64,000 nucleotides of DNA from the NCBI RefSeq assembly GCF_029633865.1, contig NC_079219.1, positions 19,301,963-19,365,962 of the forward strand, read 5' to 3'. Within the stretch, counting starts at the first letter, position 1. Each line of letters opens with the position of its first letter. Shown piece by piece: positions 1 to 12,694 of this stretch. The notes under the pieces were generated by a model. The model was given only the letters and a program-made list of their open reading frames with translations. It had not been told where the DNA came from and did not search any database. A program made the position numbers and the translations under genes. This DNA is from Lampris incognitus (lineage: Eukaryota; Chordata; Actinopteri; Lampriformes; Lampridae).

Positions 1-83
1 GATTATTTTTCTAAAATGAAATGTCACTCATGTTTACATTCAAAATAAGATTCAAACTTCTTGTCTTTCATTGCTCCCACTAG

Positions 84-253
84 AGCGCTGTAGCCAAACT
101 CTGGATCCGGGACCCTGCAGGAACTATGTGGTGAAGTGGTATTATGATACTGTAGCTAATGCCTGTGCCCAGTTCTGGTTTGGGGGCTGTCTAGGAAACA
201 GCAATCAGTTTGCAACAGAAAAGAGCTGCAAAGAAACCTGTGTCAAGATCTAA
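84..253 (+). CDS. Terminal exon: Kunitz/BPTI domain, probably collagen XXVIII-type chain (partial gene)
   Basis: This is the last coding exon of a gene that starts before the window. A pyrimidine-rich stretch ending in TAG gives an acceptor at 82-83, and the exon enters in the last two bases of a codon. It encodes one Kunitz domain with the six expected cysteines, then two residues and a stop. The residue after the second cysteine (GPCRNY) is Arg, the P1 position in BPTI, so a trypsin-like protease would be the expected target if it inhibits at all. The WYYD and FWFGGC blocks resemble the Kunitz domains that end collagen VI alpha-3, collagen VII and collagen XXVIII. A stop right after the domain best fits my memory of collagen XXVIII. 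That assignment is inference; the Kunitz fold is directly visible. The gene is tail-to-tail with the PNGase F-like gene. Confidence 0.85.
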
Positions 254-398
254 AACACACACACACACACACATCTGTATAATGTGCTCCAATTTACTGT
301 AAGCTCTCATAAATCAGTGTTTTGAGTTCCACTGTGAGTTCATTATGACACTTTAACTGCATTTTCATTTTATTTCTTCGTTTACAAAAGGCGGGTAA

Positions 399-404
399 AA
401 TAAA
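399..404 (+). promoter_or_regulatory. Candidate polyadenylation signal of the Kunitz-ending gene
   Basis: A canonical AATAAA lies about 145 bases after the stop codon, following a short CA run in the putative 3' UTR. No other canonical hexamer was noted closer to the stop. Use of this site is inferred. Confidence 0.45.
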
Positions 405-1190
405 GAGCTAATGTTGTTGCCTTTGTTAGTTGCCATTATTAGGGTGAACGAACCAAAGACATAAAGGGATACAAGAATATGTATAATGAGAAAATTATAT
501 TGCAGGGATGACTAAAATATAGCTTACCTTTCTACGAAACAAATTCAGCTACCGATTTATTGAACCAACCTGCACAAGAAATGGCTTGTAGTCTTAGGGA
601 CAGTGGCAACATTAGTGCAGACCATAAGGATTTATGTCATGCTACTTACACACTGTTGAACAGCTACATTAATGTCAAGCATAACCACTAACCTTTCTAT
701 TACAAAAAGTAACATTTTTGTATGTATTCTCATTTTATATTCAATGTAATGCTGTCATAGAGATTAAAGGGGCCAAGCAAAAAGTGTCATGATTCTGATC
801 ACATTAACAACATGAGGTAAAATGCTGTTTATAAGCTGTTGTTAAGTGACCACCATATTCACATGTTCCGCATAAAGAGAGATGTCCTTTCCTCATGAAA
901 AGCCAACTATTTAAAATGATGAATGGTGTTGGCAGTTTTACTCAACTTTCAGTTCATGTAAGAAAATCCCTAAATTGCGCTTGTTCTGTAAGACAATACT
1001 GCTGTTTCATATTTCATGCAAATTAGCTTACCACACAAACCGGTGGCCAAAAAAACCCAAAAAAGCATCTGGAGAGCTCATTTCTGAAGAGGAATTACCG
1101 CCTCAAGGATGCAAAATGGGAGGTGGCTCCTTCCCAAAGGTATTACAAAGAAGTGCCCTTTAACCTGAAGTTTCAAATTAAACATCCACC
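405..1190. other. Intergenic, nothing recognised
   Basis: AT-rich sequence between the Kunitz exon and the first SINE. No splice-bounded coding segment or repeat family was recognised on either strand. Confidence 0.5.
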
Positions 1191-1745
1191 CATCCATCAT
1201 CCAAGCCGCTTATCCCAATCAGGGTCGGAGGGATGCTGGAGCCTGTCCCAGCAGTCGTTGGGCAGCAGGCGGGGAGACACCATGGACAGGCCACCAGTCC
1301 ATCACAGGGCCGACACACACTCACACCGAGGGACAATTTAGTATGGCCGATTCGCCTGATCACGGGGTGGCTAACCATGTACCATAAGAGCCATGTGTAT
1401 GCAGGTTTTCATTCCAGCCAGACTCCACACCAGGTGATTTCACTCATTAGCAACCCTTCAACCAAAGAGGAAGAATGTATCAGTGATATCACCTGGTGTC
1501 GAGTCGGGTTGGAATGAAAACCTGCATACACATGCCACCGCTGACCTGACCTATACATGCCTTTGGACTGTGGGAAGAAACCGGAGCACCTGGAGGAAAC
1601 CCACGTAGACACGGAGAGAACATGCAAACTCCACACCGAGGACACCCCGAGATGACCCCCAAGGTTGGACAACCCTGGGGTTCAAACCCAGGACCTTCTT
1701 GCTGTGAGGCGACTACGCTAACCACTGCGCCACCATGCCACCCCA
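1191..1745 (-). mobile_element. tRNA-headed SINE, family A, carrying a MITE insertion
   Basis: Read on the minus strand, it starts with a GGTGGCGCAGTGGTTAGC-type head (seen here as its complement near 1715-1740), followed by a B-box-like GGTTTGAACCCC. The body includes the highly repeated TTTGGACTGTGGGA and CAAACTCCACACCGAGG blocks, and it ends in a GGAT-rich tail at the low-coordinate end. The same sequence occurs at about 1958, 9672, 41328, 46513, 50650 and 56118. This copy is longer than the others because a palindromic element sits in its middle. Family A is my label; I cannot name its database family. Confidence 0.8.
1392..1534. mobile_element. MITE-like palindrome, about 51-bp inverted termini
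   Basis: A 143-bp insertion inside the family A SINE. The left arm begins CATGTGTATGCAGG and the right arm ends in its exact reverse complement. The arms match for about 50 bases with a few mismatches and leave a core of about 40 bases. There is no coding potential. The superfamily is not clear because no clean target duplication is seen. Confidence 0.7.
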
Positions 1746-1957
1746 AATTAAACATAATTACATGAAATAGAAGTAGTTTGAAGAACACAACACCTCCAGC
1801 TTGAGGGATAAAAAGGCTATGGAGAGCCTAATTAGCTGTAAGAATTCTTCTCTTCAGCAATGCTGACTAAAGTCTTGAGTGGTTAAATTACTGGGACTGG
1901 TCAGGTTTTTTTTTTTTATTAATGCTACTTCAACGCCATTTTATCACTAGTTAACTA

Positions 1958-2461
<504 letters not shown>

Positions 2462-2632
2462 TAGTTAACTATCAGCTCCTATTTGTGCAAGTTCACAAAA
2501 CAGTCTTTGAGCACTGAGAACAAAGAATTAAATCACATAAGAAAATAAAATATTTAATGATTTGTTTCATATTCAGTATATAGTATTAATTTAGATGAGC
2601 ATTTAAGAATTGACATTTTTTTACAGAGCCAC

Positions 2633-2638
2633 TTTATT
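2633..2638 (-). promoter_or_regulatory. AATAAA overlapping the stop codon of the PNGase F-like gene
   Basis: On the minus strand the last codons read TAC AAA TAA AGT, so AATAAA is made partly of the stop codon itself. If used, the mRNA would have almost no 3' UTR. No transcript evidence is available, and a more distal signal could be the real one. Confidence 0.4.
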
Positions 2639-5600
2639 TGTAGAAGACAAGAAAAGAGGACATGATGATGTAGCCGGGCTCCTGAGCTGGGCTGGGATCC
2701 CGTCCATCGTACAAGCCAAAGTAGACAAGCATGTTGGATTCATACCCAGTCATGTCCAGCTAAAAAGAGGACAAAAAAGGAGATGCTGAGGAAGAACCTC
2801 TCTAAGATTATGAGCAAGACTAAGAGCATTTCAGATCTGCTCCTCTGGAGCTATTAGCATTAGATCAAAAAGGGTACGTCCATGATTATTGTTGAGAAAT
2901 AGGAAACTGTTACTCATTTGCTTCACCACGTTTTGTCTCCAGCCAGGTAGCGATTTAAATCAGTGACTTTCTACTAATGAACCTGCTGTGCTAGAACTAG
3001 AGTTGGGACCGATCCGACCCAATATCGGTATCGGGTGCCGATACTGATGTAATTCACTCATCAGAAATTGGACTGACTTTACCAATCCACAGCCGATTCA
3101 GATTCTATAGTCTGATGTTTTTATGAATTATAAATACGTATTAATGCAATTTTAAGATGGTATATGTAAGTTCAGGTAGTATGAAGTGTTTTGAGTGTTG
3201 GGACGTGGGACATAAGTGCTTCACTTGCCCGCATAGAGAGCAGGAAGCATAGGATGAGGAAGCCGCTGACTAGGCGGCTAAAGCGAGGGGGAGTAGCGGG
3301 GGGGGGGTAACGAGGCCGATGGCCATTGGAAAACAAGAGAAACACCACAAAATGTAAGCCTGGAGTCTCCTAAACTCCATAGTAATTTGGAAAAAGATAA
3401 AATGGCCGTAGATGATGTAACTGTATCAGAGGGACCCAGTATGTGTGGAGTTAGTGGTGCAGCTGTGTGCCTAACCTCCCCAGTAGCTGCTGCAGCCGAG
3501 CCCGGGCAAAATTCGACTCTAAGTCAATTAAACACATTAAAAGGAGTTGCCATGGTAATTTGCACCCCTGCACCTGTTTGTATATGAAGCCTACTTAAAC
3601 TACAGTTCAAATAAATTGCTCTGAAATAAATTTAATGTATTTTTGTATATTTTTCGCTCTTTTAATAAGAAAGGCTGTGTGGTTTACTACATGTAACCTT
3701 ACACATAATACCACCACCACCACTAACAACAACCACAACAAAATTTAAGACAAATTCGGGTATCGGAACTAAAAAAAAAAAAAAGTGGATTGGTGCATCA
3801 CTAACTAGAACCATAAATATATAGCCATCGGACATAAAAAACCACTGAGACATGTGCAAGGTATGTGCAACAGATGTTCAAAACTGTTGACATTAAATTA
3901 GTTTAGGATTCCATATTGCTCATGACTGCAAAAGAAATTAGCACATTATGCTAAGGAGCGTATCCCATTATAGGAGTCAATGGACTGCGCTTCACTTCTG
4001 TATTCAACCACTAACATCTAATAATTTCCCTCGAGTGCTTTGCCGTTACCTTGCATGGAAATCAGTGTTCTTGTAATTCAGTGGGAGAAATTGAAGCTTA
4101 TTGGCATCGAACCTTTGTTATATGCAATCCCTGTGTGAATGTTTGACACACACTAAAGTGTGCTCGCATTAGTGCACATCATTCAGTGTTTTATTTACAC
4201 AGTATGGCTCATTGGACATTCCTTCACATAAGGGAATTAAAAAGACTGAGGAAGGACCAGTTTTGTCTGGTAATGTGGCTCCCACGGTGTCCTACAATGC
4301 ATTTTTCCTGCTGAATACTGAGCAGGAAGTTCAACACACAAGATCGTTGTAGAACTTGCTCAGTTTCAATTTAGCGTTTTTCTTACATTTAACAGTTTCA
4401 CTGCTAAAATGTTTTCATCAGAAGAACCTCACAAAAACATGGTGATACAGAACCGGTTTGATGTCAACAACGATTGGAGCTCTAAATGATTTCATAACAG
4501 CTTTGCTCTAGAGCTGGTACAGACTCAGTAGAGAGCGCTGTCCACCGGCGATCCAATCAGGCAGGACACATTTTAATGCCACGTCTGAACGGTGTGGGGC
4601 CAGTGTCTGGCTCTAGGGCACTCCAGCAGCCCAGATGCTTACCAAAACAGGGTCTGTACCTAGGAGTTTGGATTGAAGAATGATCTCCCTTATCACTACA
4701 TTACCCAGTTATTCCATACTGAGAGTTAATCCGTTCACAATATACAACACTTGCATCGCGATCCATCGCGATAGCACAGCAGCAATCAATCTTCTGATTT
4801 TAAATGAACGATTTTTTTTTTCTTAGACAATGCCCTTGTGCATGAAAGGGTAATTCTGGTATTTTTTCAACCTGGGCTCTATTTTCCATCATTTGGTGTC
4901 TAAATGACTAATAGGTACAACATATTTTGGACTGGTCCAGTATTAAGTGAGAACGCTTCAGCCGGCAGCTGCAAAATGGGCTGCAATTTAATCCACCAGG
5001 GCAAGAACACCCATCAAAATACATCCACTAAAAGTGCTTGTTTTTGCCACTGACAGGAGCCAAGATACGACCATTTGGAAATTGTTATGAACATGAAGCA
5101 AACATCCATCATCATGCATGTCTTTCATCACCGCTATTTTCAATGGATACCTGAAAATGAATCAATAGCTCTTGATAGCAGAGAATATTTCAACTGCTAT
5201 AAAAAATGTTATATTACTTGTTTAGAGGAAACATGAAAGTAAATTAACTTCAAATTAAAGACACAACCTATAAACCATCATCACAACTCCTAGTCTGATG
5301 AAATTTAAATGAAAATTGCCGTAGCATAACAAAGTTGCACAGCTGATGTAATGCAAAAAGACATTCATGGTGTAATAAACAAGTGAAAACAGAATAAACT
5401 AAAATAATGAAAGCAAGTTTGAAACAGATAAACAGACCTGTCTGGTGATATCGGTCCTCCAGGGGTTGACCTGTAGTCCATCGCACCACCCACCACGTCC
5501 ATATAGCCACGTGCCGTGCTCATTGGGCACTGCTCCCTCTTTGACCCGCAGTGTGCAGCCCAGAGCTGTGCCTGATAGTCCCAATAATGACGCCAAAAGA

Positions 5601-7808
5601 GGGAAAGATATGACAAACATTTAAAGATACCATCCATAGATGGTCGATCACATCACTTATATCGGCAGATATACAAACAAGACAGACAGACTAGATACAT
5701 ATATGATACAAGCTTATCAGACAGCAATAAAATAGATATAGATGTTCAGTACACCAGATTAATTAAATTGGAGACAAAAATATGAACACATTTGATAAGA
5801 AAGATTTAAAAGATTAAATCAATTAAATGGACACAAAGACAGGTATTGAGCAACTGCAAATTTGTGGAAAGTTGATTGGTTTTAAATATCAAGGTCTGAT
5901 TAAGGACATCACACACACACACATTTATAGATATATACAAAAAAGGTCATTCCTCTCACCTGCAGAGTCAAATATGCGGGTGTGGTTAAAAATGCTATTA
6001 ATCAAGAAGTGATGTGATGTGACACAGAATTCTCCACACCCGTTCTCATCACTACCATGACCTGTGATGACTGCGTAAAGCTCCACCTAAAAACAATCAC
6101 AAGTGAGTTACCTCTAACCACCTATCGCGTCCTCGTGCACTTTGTCGCTGTCATTCTGTGGTCCTTTACCTTCTTAGTTGAGGCTGGAACAGAGAATTTG
6201 ATTGGCTGGTATTTCATGTTGTAGTTTTTGTCAAAGGTTCCTCCGCTGTACAGTGATGTTACCTGAAAGGGGTAAAGCTTCTCTACAGGATCACCTGTGA
6301 CAGAGAAGGATTGTGACTTACAGCCTCTGTTCAACTGAGGCCCATCACCAAAACCTGAAGGCTGTTGTGTATTTTAACCTTGTATAAGTTACTAATGGTG
6401 ACAAGGGACATGCCACCACAATGGAATAGTGCCATTAAATTGAGCATTGTGATGTTTAAATAACAATAAAGAGGAAGATCACGGGCATCCGGATAGCGTA
6501 GCAGTCTATTCCGTTGCCTACCAACATGGGGGTCACCGGTCCGAATCCCCGTGTTACCTCCGGCTTGGTCTGGCATCCCTACAGATACAATAGGCCATGT
6601 CTGCAGATGGAAAGCCGGAGGTGGGTATGTGTCCTGGTTGCTGCACTAGCACCTCCTCTGGTCGGTCGGGGCACCTGTTTGGGGGGGAGGGGGAACTGTG
6701 GGGAATAGCATGATGCTCCCATGCGCTACGTCCCCCTGGTGAAACTCCTCACTGTCAGGTGAAAAGAAGTGGCTGTCCACTCCACATGTATTGGAGGAGG
6801 CATGTGGTAGTCTGCAGCCCTCCCCGGATTGGCAGAGTGGGTGGCGCTGCGACCGAGACAGCTCGGAAAAATGGGGTAATTGGCTGGATACAATTGGGGC
6901 GAAAAAGGGGGAGCATTTAAAAAGGGGGGGGATCACTATATGGAACATAAAGATTAGCATACGTGGTTTTTTTTTTTGAGAGCAAGATTTATAAAAGCTA
7001 TATTTTTTCCATCAACATATCCCTTGCAACCACTGCTAACTGCTTTCCAACCATTCTGTCACATGCCTGAAGAGTTGATCACCTAATTATTCTCTAGAAA
7101 AAATGGCAAGCATGTTTTATGTGGAACACGATGCCAAGTATTTGTGACTGTCGGCTGGAAATTTTCCTCTAACTATCCACAAGATTATCTTCGATGTCAA
7201 GATTCTTGTTGTTAACTTTAACAAGATTTTATCATTATAGTTGGGAGAAAAAAATGCAATATTTCACTTACAACCTCCACAATAACAAAGTTACATGCAT
7301 TTGTGCCTCAAAATTCCTCAAGGTTGTGAATTTTTTTGCTCTTTTGAGAAAAAGCTACCATTGAATCTGTCACCAATTTTTTCATAAGAAATACAAGAAC
7401 ACACACTTATTGATATTGCAGATGTTTTGATTATGCTCTTACTAAGGGCAATGTACTACGAGTGCACCAGTAGAATATCACGACCTGTCCATTATACCCA
7501 GTCTGAAGACATTTACAGTTGACATGTGTTAGTATTAGGTCAGGCCTAAGACAACAGGCAGTACCTGTTTGATTGCTGCTACTGAACCTAAGGTTGAGGG
7601 ACACCATCCATGGCATGGCCCAGGGCACTGTCTTCATAGTGAAGGTACATTTGTTGTTGTTGAGCAGGGGGATGAGAGGGGATACGTCAGTTAGCCAGTG
7701 TCCTATGCCTCTGTAGTGAAAAAAATAACCTTTCTGAGTCATACTGCAGGATATACAAGCGATATTAGTCAATGAGTCATATTAAAGCCACCATCTTATT
7801 ATTATGAC

Positions 7809-7840
<32 letters not shown>

Positions 7841-10800
7841 CTATATTAGATGTAGAGTTGTTTTTAAACAAAAACTACAAGAAGCTTCTTATGAAAGAGA
7901 AATAAACAACACAGAATCATGCTTACACAACAAAAGAAAAGGGCATCAGCATCATCAAAAACTATCCACAAGAGCGGCAGGGAGATACAGACCCATAGGG
8001 TAGGGGTAGTATGCAAATCCTAATAAGACAATGTGTCATTCAAGAAAAACTGAAAATGATCTGCTTATTCTTTTAGCGCTGTACTTTATGTTCATGTGAA
8101 TCATTTTTACTATCACACTGGGAACAAGGAGGAGCGGTCCAAGTCTTTTCACATTGACGTCATACCTGCGGAACGCAGTAATCCATCGGCCCAGCTCCAC
8201 GTTGCAGTAGGGGCCCAAGTAGTCGCAGCACACAAACAGCTGCACCGTGTGGTCCCAGTGGGCGCAGGTGGAGTCTCTGCTGCCAGGACAGGAAAGAGAG
8301 GTATCCAGCTCCAGTGTGTCAAAGTCCAACATGCCTGCAATATGCCAAATACAGATGTTGATGTCATCCGCTATGAATTAACATGGTTTGTTATTTCCCA
8401 TTGTATTTTGTTATTTTGATTTGAGAGAAATTTTAAAGAACAGAAAGCACCTGGAATTCTTTTTTTTTTTAAAACTTGTTTACACAACGGGCCTCATCGA
8501 GCACTTGAACAAAACAAAAGGAAAACTATTTCTCCAAATTTCTTTTGGTTACGTGAGCAATAAAACCTAAATAAAACGGGTCTTGTGAGGTCCTGTGTAA
8601 TGGTCACCTACAGCTTATGACAGAAATTTAAAAAAATAGATATATAAATAAATTCTCTTTGGTAAACTCACCACTTTTGCTGCAATAATGTGTTACTTTT
8701 CTTCCAATAATGTGTTTACTGTTCAGATTGGATAATTTTTTAAAGTGCTAGACAGGATTACAAAAAGTGCTTGTTGAACTTTCAGGATCGTACGTTGCTG
8801 ATGATAAGAGAGTTGGCATAGTTGTGAGGTACGCCAAGGGCAAACCCTGGACAAAATGTACCTGCCAGAAGCCAGTGATTATAGGTTATAAGCATCCTAG
8901 ACAGTATTTTGAAAAGGACAAGTGGTACAATTGATTGTTGCAGCATAGTGATGTGTTGATAGATGGACAGAAAATGCAGAAACATGAGGTCTTGTGCAGT
9001 GAGTTGCACGCGGCACCAATACTGGCAGAGTTAGATTTTAATTTCCTCTGCAACAACCCTAAATTGCAAAATGGATCCAGCAGAGCTAAAAAGATGACTG
9101 GATTAGAAAGTCCACAACAAGTACAACTGATAATGTTACCAATTGGAAGCTCCACTGTAGCCACCGCTCCTTTGTCCCCCTGCATCAAAACCTTGTCAAA
9201 AACACAGACCACCTGGGCAGCCGTTTGAAGCCTGGTCTGGAGTCCGTGGTAGAAGTGAAACCTGAGGGGCATGCAGAGATGCAAACATGAAATATAAAAG
9301 TGTATTATCAATTTTCACGAGAGTAAAGTCAAACTGAACTGTGCATAATCATTTCTATAGATTCTCCAGTTGGTCTCCATTGCTTTAGCTGGAAACCATC
9401 ACTACATCCCGGTCATTCTGATAAACCCATAAAAAAAAAAAATCTCCTTTTATTTGTGATTTTTTTTTCGGTCTTTTTAATCAAATGGAGAGCTTTATGT
9501 TAATTTCAAGTGTACATGATCATCAGTAGTACAAGTACACCGATGCTGTTTACAATAAAAAAAGAGTAATTTTAAGGAAATGAATTGTGAAAATTATCTT
9601 TTTGCATTTTTGTATCAGGGGTATGTAGCTATGTTGATTGTCGCTGCGTTTTTAAACAGACCCTCAATTTTCTTTTTTCCCATTCATTACCCAAACCGCT
9701 TATCTTTACTCAGGGTCACGGGGAGGCTGGAGCCTATCCCAGCAATCATTAGGCAGCAGGTGGGGAGATACCCTGGACAGGCTGCCAGTCCCTCACAGGG
9801 CCAACACACACACATTCACACCTAGGGACAATTTAGTATGGCCGGTTCACCTGACCTACATGTCTTTGGACTGTGGGAGGAAACCGGAGCAGCTGAAGGA
9901 AACACACGCAGACACAGGGAGAACATGCAAACTCCACACAGATGGTGACCCAGGATGACCCCCAAGGTTGGACTAGCCCGAGGCTCAAAGCTAGGACCTT
10001 CTTGCTGTGAGGCGACTGTGCTAACCACTGCGCCACTGACCCTCAAATTTGTCAAGGAAAAAAACCTACTGGCTTTAACTAGCTTTCAATAAATGGATAG
10101 TCAAAAAAAGTTACCTCGCAATATTTTACACATTTTTGCACTCTCATTATATATTTTCAGTTCTTCTTATCCAAGGCAACTGGGTGAATATGGAGGGGGG
10201 GGTTTAGAGTCTTACTCAAGCACATTTGCTGTTACAGGAATGGAAACTGGTGAGGTCAAAACTTTTGGTCACAAGATACTCTCTACCCACTTAAACACTT
10301 CTTTTTTTTTGTTTGTTACCGCTCCCCTTCTCACCACTGGGCCTGCCAGTTGATGAAGCTGAAAGTTGGATAGAGAAACCAGCCGACCTCAGCCAGCGCC
10401 CCCTGTTGGTCAATACCCACGAAGAAGTTTGGGGACGGGGTGCTCTGGAAGGACACGTTCACTTGCTGTCCAAATCTAGAGACGAATGAAAATTTTCATT
10501 TTGGTATGTGGGCTGAAAAAAGAAACATCTAATAAAGTAACTGATGGTGAAAATTAAAAAATGTATTACTGTGGAACAGACAGCAAGAAACTTACAAAAT
10601 TATTTTGCAAACAAAGATAACACTTGAGCAAATTTGATCCAAATCATATGGTTTACAGACATTACATAACCACCATTAGGTAATCATCATCATTATTATG
10701 TGCATAAATGGAAACAAACTCTTTAGATTGAAAAAAAAACTGCCATCCACGTGTAACATTTATTAAGAACAGGACGTTATTGTTATAAAGGATGCAAGGA

Positions 10801-12615
10801 TGTTGTTGTAACAAAAGCCAAGGCCATTGTGCCCCAGTGCCTCAAGAGTTCCCATCTTACCGAAGTGCCTGGGACACAGATGGCTCCAAATGCACCATGG
10901 CAGCAGGTAGACTCAGCGGAGTGAAACACTCATCCCCAATGCAGTTCATGTCCTGAATGGGGTTACCAGGGAAGGCATAGACAAGGACACCGGACGCATT
11001 GGACTTGGCCATGTTCTGTACCTGGTGGGGGAGGGGACAATCACAGGATGGCACTGGATCAACACACAACAAATGTCAAAGTTGCCATCCAATTAACTAA
11101 CTGAATAAATAAACTGGAGACAAGATTTGACTACATTGCAAACTGCACTTTCATTACCTGTGAGATTTGGATGATGAATTTCGGAACACAAAATGTGGTG
11201 GTGTAAACTTGAAGTTTTGGGCAAAGGATGTACAATATGAATTCAAGAGAGAAGTTCCTGCCTTCTTCATTCACAAACTCCAACTGTGTTATTTTTTTAA
11301 CCCTCAAAAGACTGTGATGTCATCATACCTTGGTGAAAAAAGAGCAGGTGCCCTCAGACACCCAGGCCACTGCACCTGCCACAGAGAAAGAGGGCTTGCA
11401 CCCATCTCCAGCATCAATCAGTTCATATGACCTCTGAGCCCAGCGTCCCATAAGCCAATCATATCTGGCATCTAGTCTCTTGACAATCACTGGCATGCTC
11501 CATCCTGTGTGGGAAGAGATGGGATATTAGACACATGCAACTATTGTAGAATTAATTCCACTTTAGAGAGGAAAACGCTGTACTGTTGCACTTGAATGTG
11601 TTTATGAAAGAAATGCAACTGAGTATTCAGAGTAAGAGAGTCAGTGACAGTCCGTTTTATTAGTCAAGTTTGACAGCATATGAGGAAATTGGCTAGGTGC
11701 GTTGCTCCCAGTTACACACAGTATATACACATGTCCAAAACAAGATAAGATAAGAACGAGCCAAATGTGAATTTAGAATATCAAAACTAAATACAAAAAT
11801 TATAAAAAATAAGACATGAACATGACTACCGATCCATGTATTAGCAATATTTCAGGCGTAGCATATTAGAAACATGTTGCGGCCATGATGACACCCGTTA
11901 ATTCTGAGACATAAAGCATGTAGTCCTGCACAGAAATTATATTGCACAGTTCCTGAAAATAAAATTGTACGGCTCTTATTGCACAAGTTATTGTGCAAGA
12001 TATTGCATTTGGGAGGTGTGAAAGAGCATATCAGTTTCTAACTTGGGGGTCACAATTTCTGTCAATATTGACTTAAAGCAACACAAGCTGCCTCTTACCC
12101 TCGCAGGTGAAAGCAGCCTGGGAAAGACCACAGTTGTGTCCTGTGCAGCCCCAGGAATAGAGGACACTGGGGATCCAGTTACCCAGGGCAAACACTGGTA
12201 CAGGAGAGAAGTGCAACCTGGACAGCACCTCTTTCTTTCTGTAAATAAAATTGCACATTAATATCGTAAACTCTTTTGACATCTTAGTTAAAGCTGAAAT
12301 CTGGGATTTTTCTCAACATATAAATATTTTATCCATCTCCATTTTGTCCATCCATGGAATTAGGCAGAGCTGGGCTATAGTTCAACATTATTGTTAATTG
12401 TCTTTCAATGATATTGTATCGGGATGAGATCCGGATGCTGTCATATTGTGATACACCATTTTGTTGTCTAAATAAACAATGATGAGAAGTTTTAGTTAAA
12501 ATTTCTCTCATGTGTTCTGAAACATTTGAAGGAATATAATTTTAAACTAGTTTGGTTTGATGCCATACTTTACCAAACAGCAATATTGGATTCTTAACAC
12601 ACACACAATATATAC

Positions 12616-12694
<79 letters not shown>

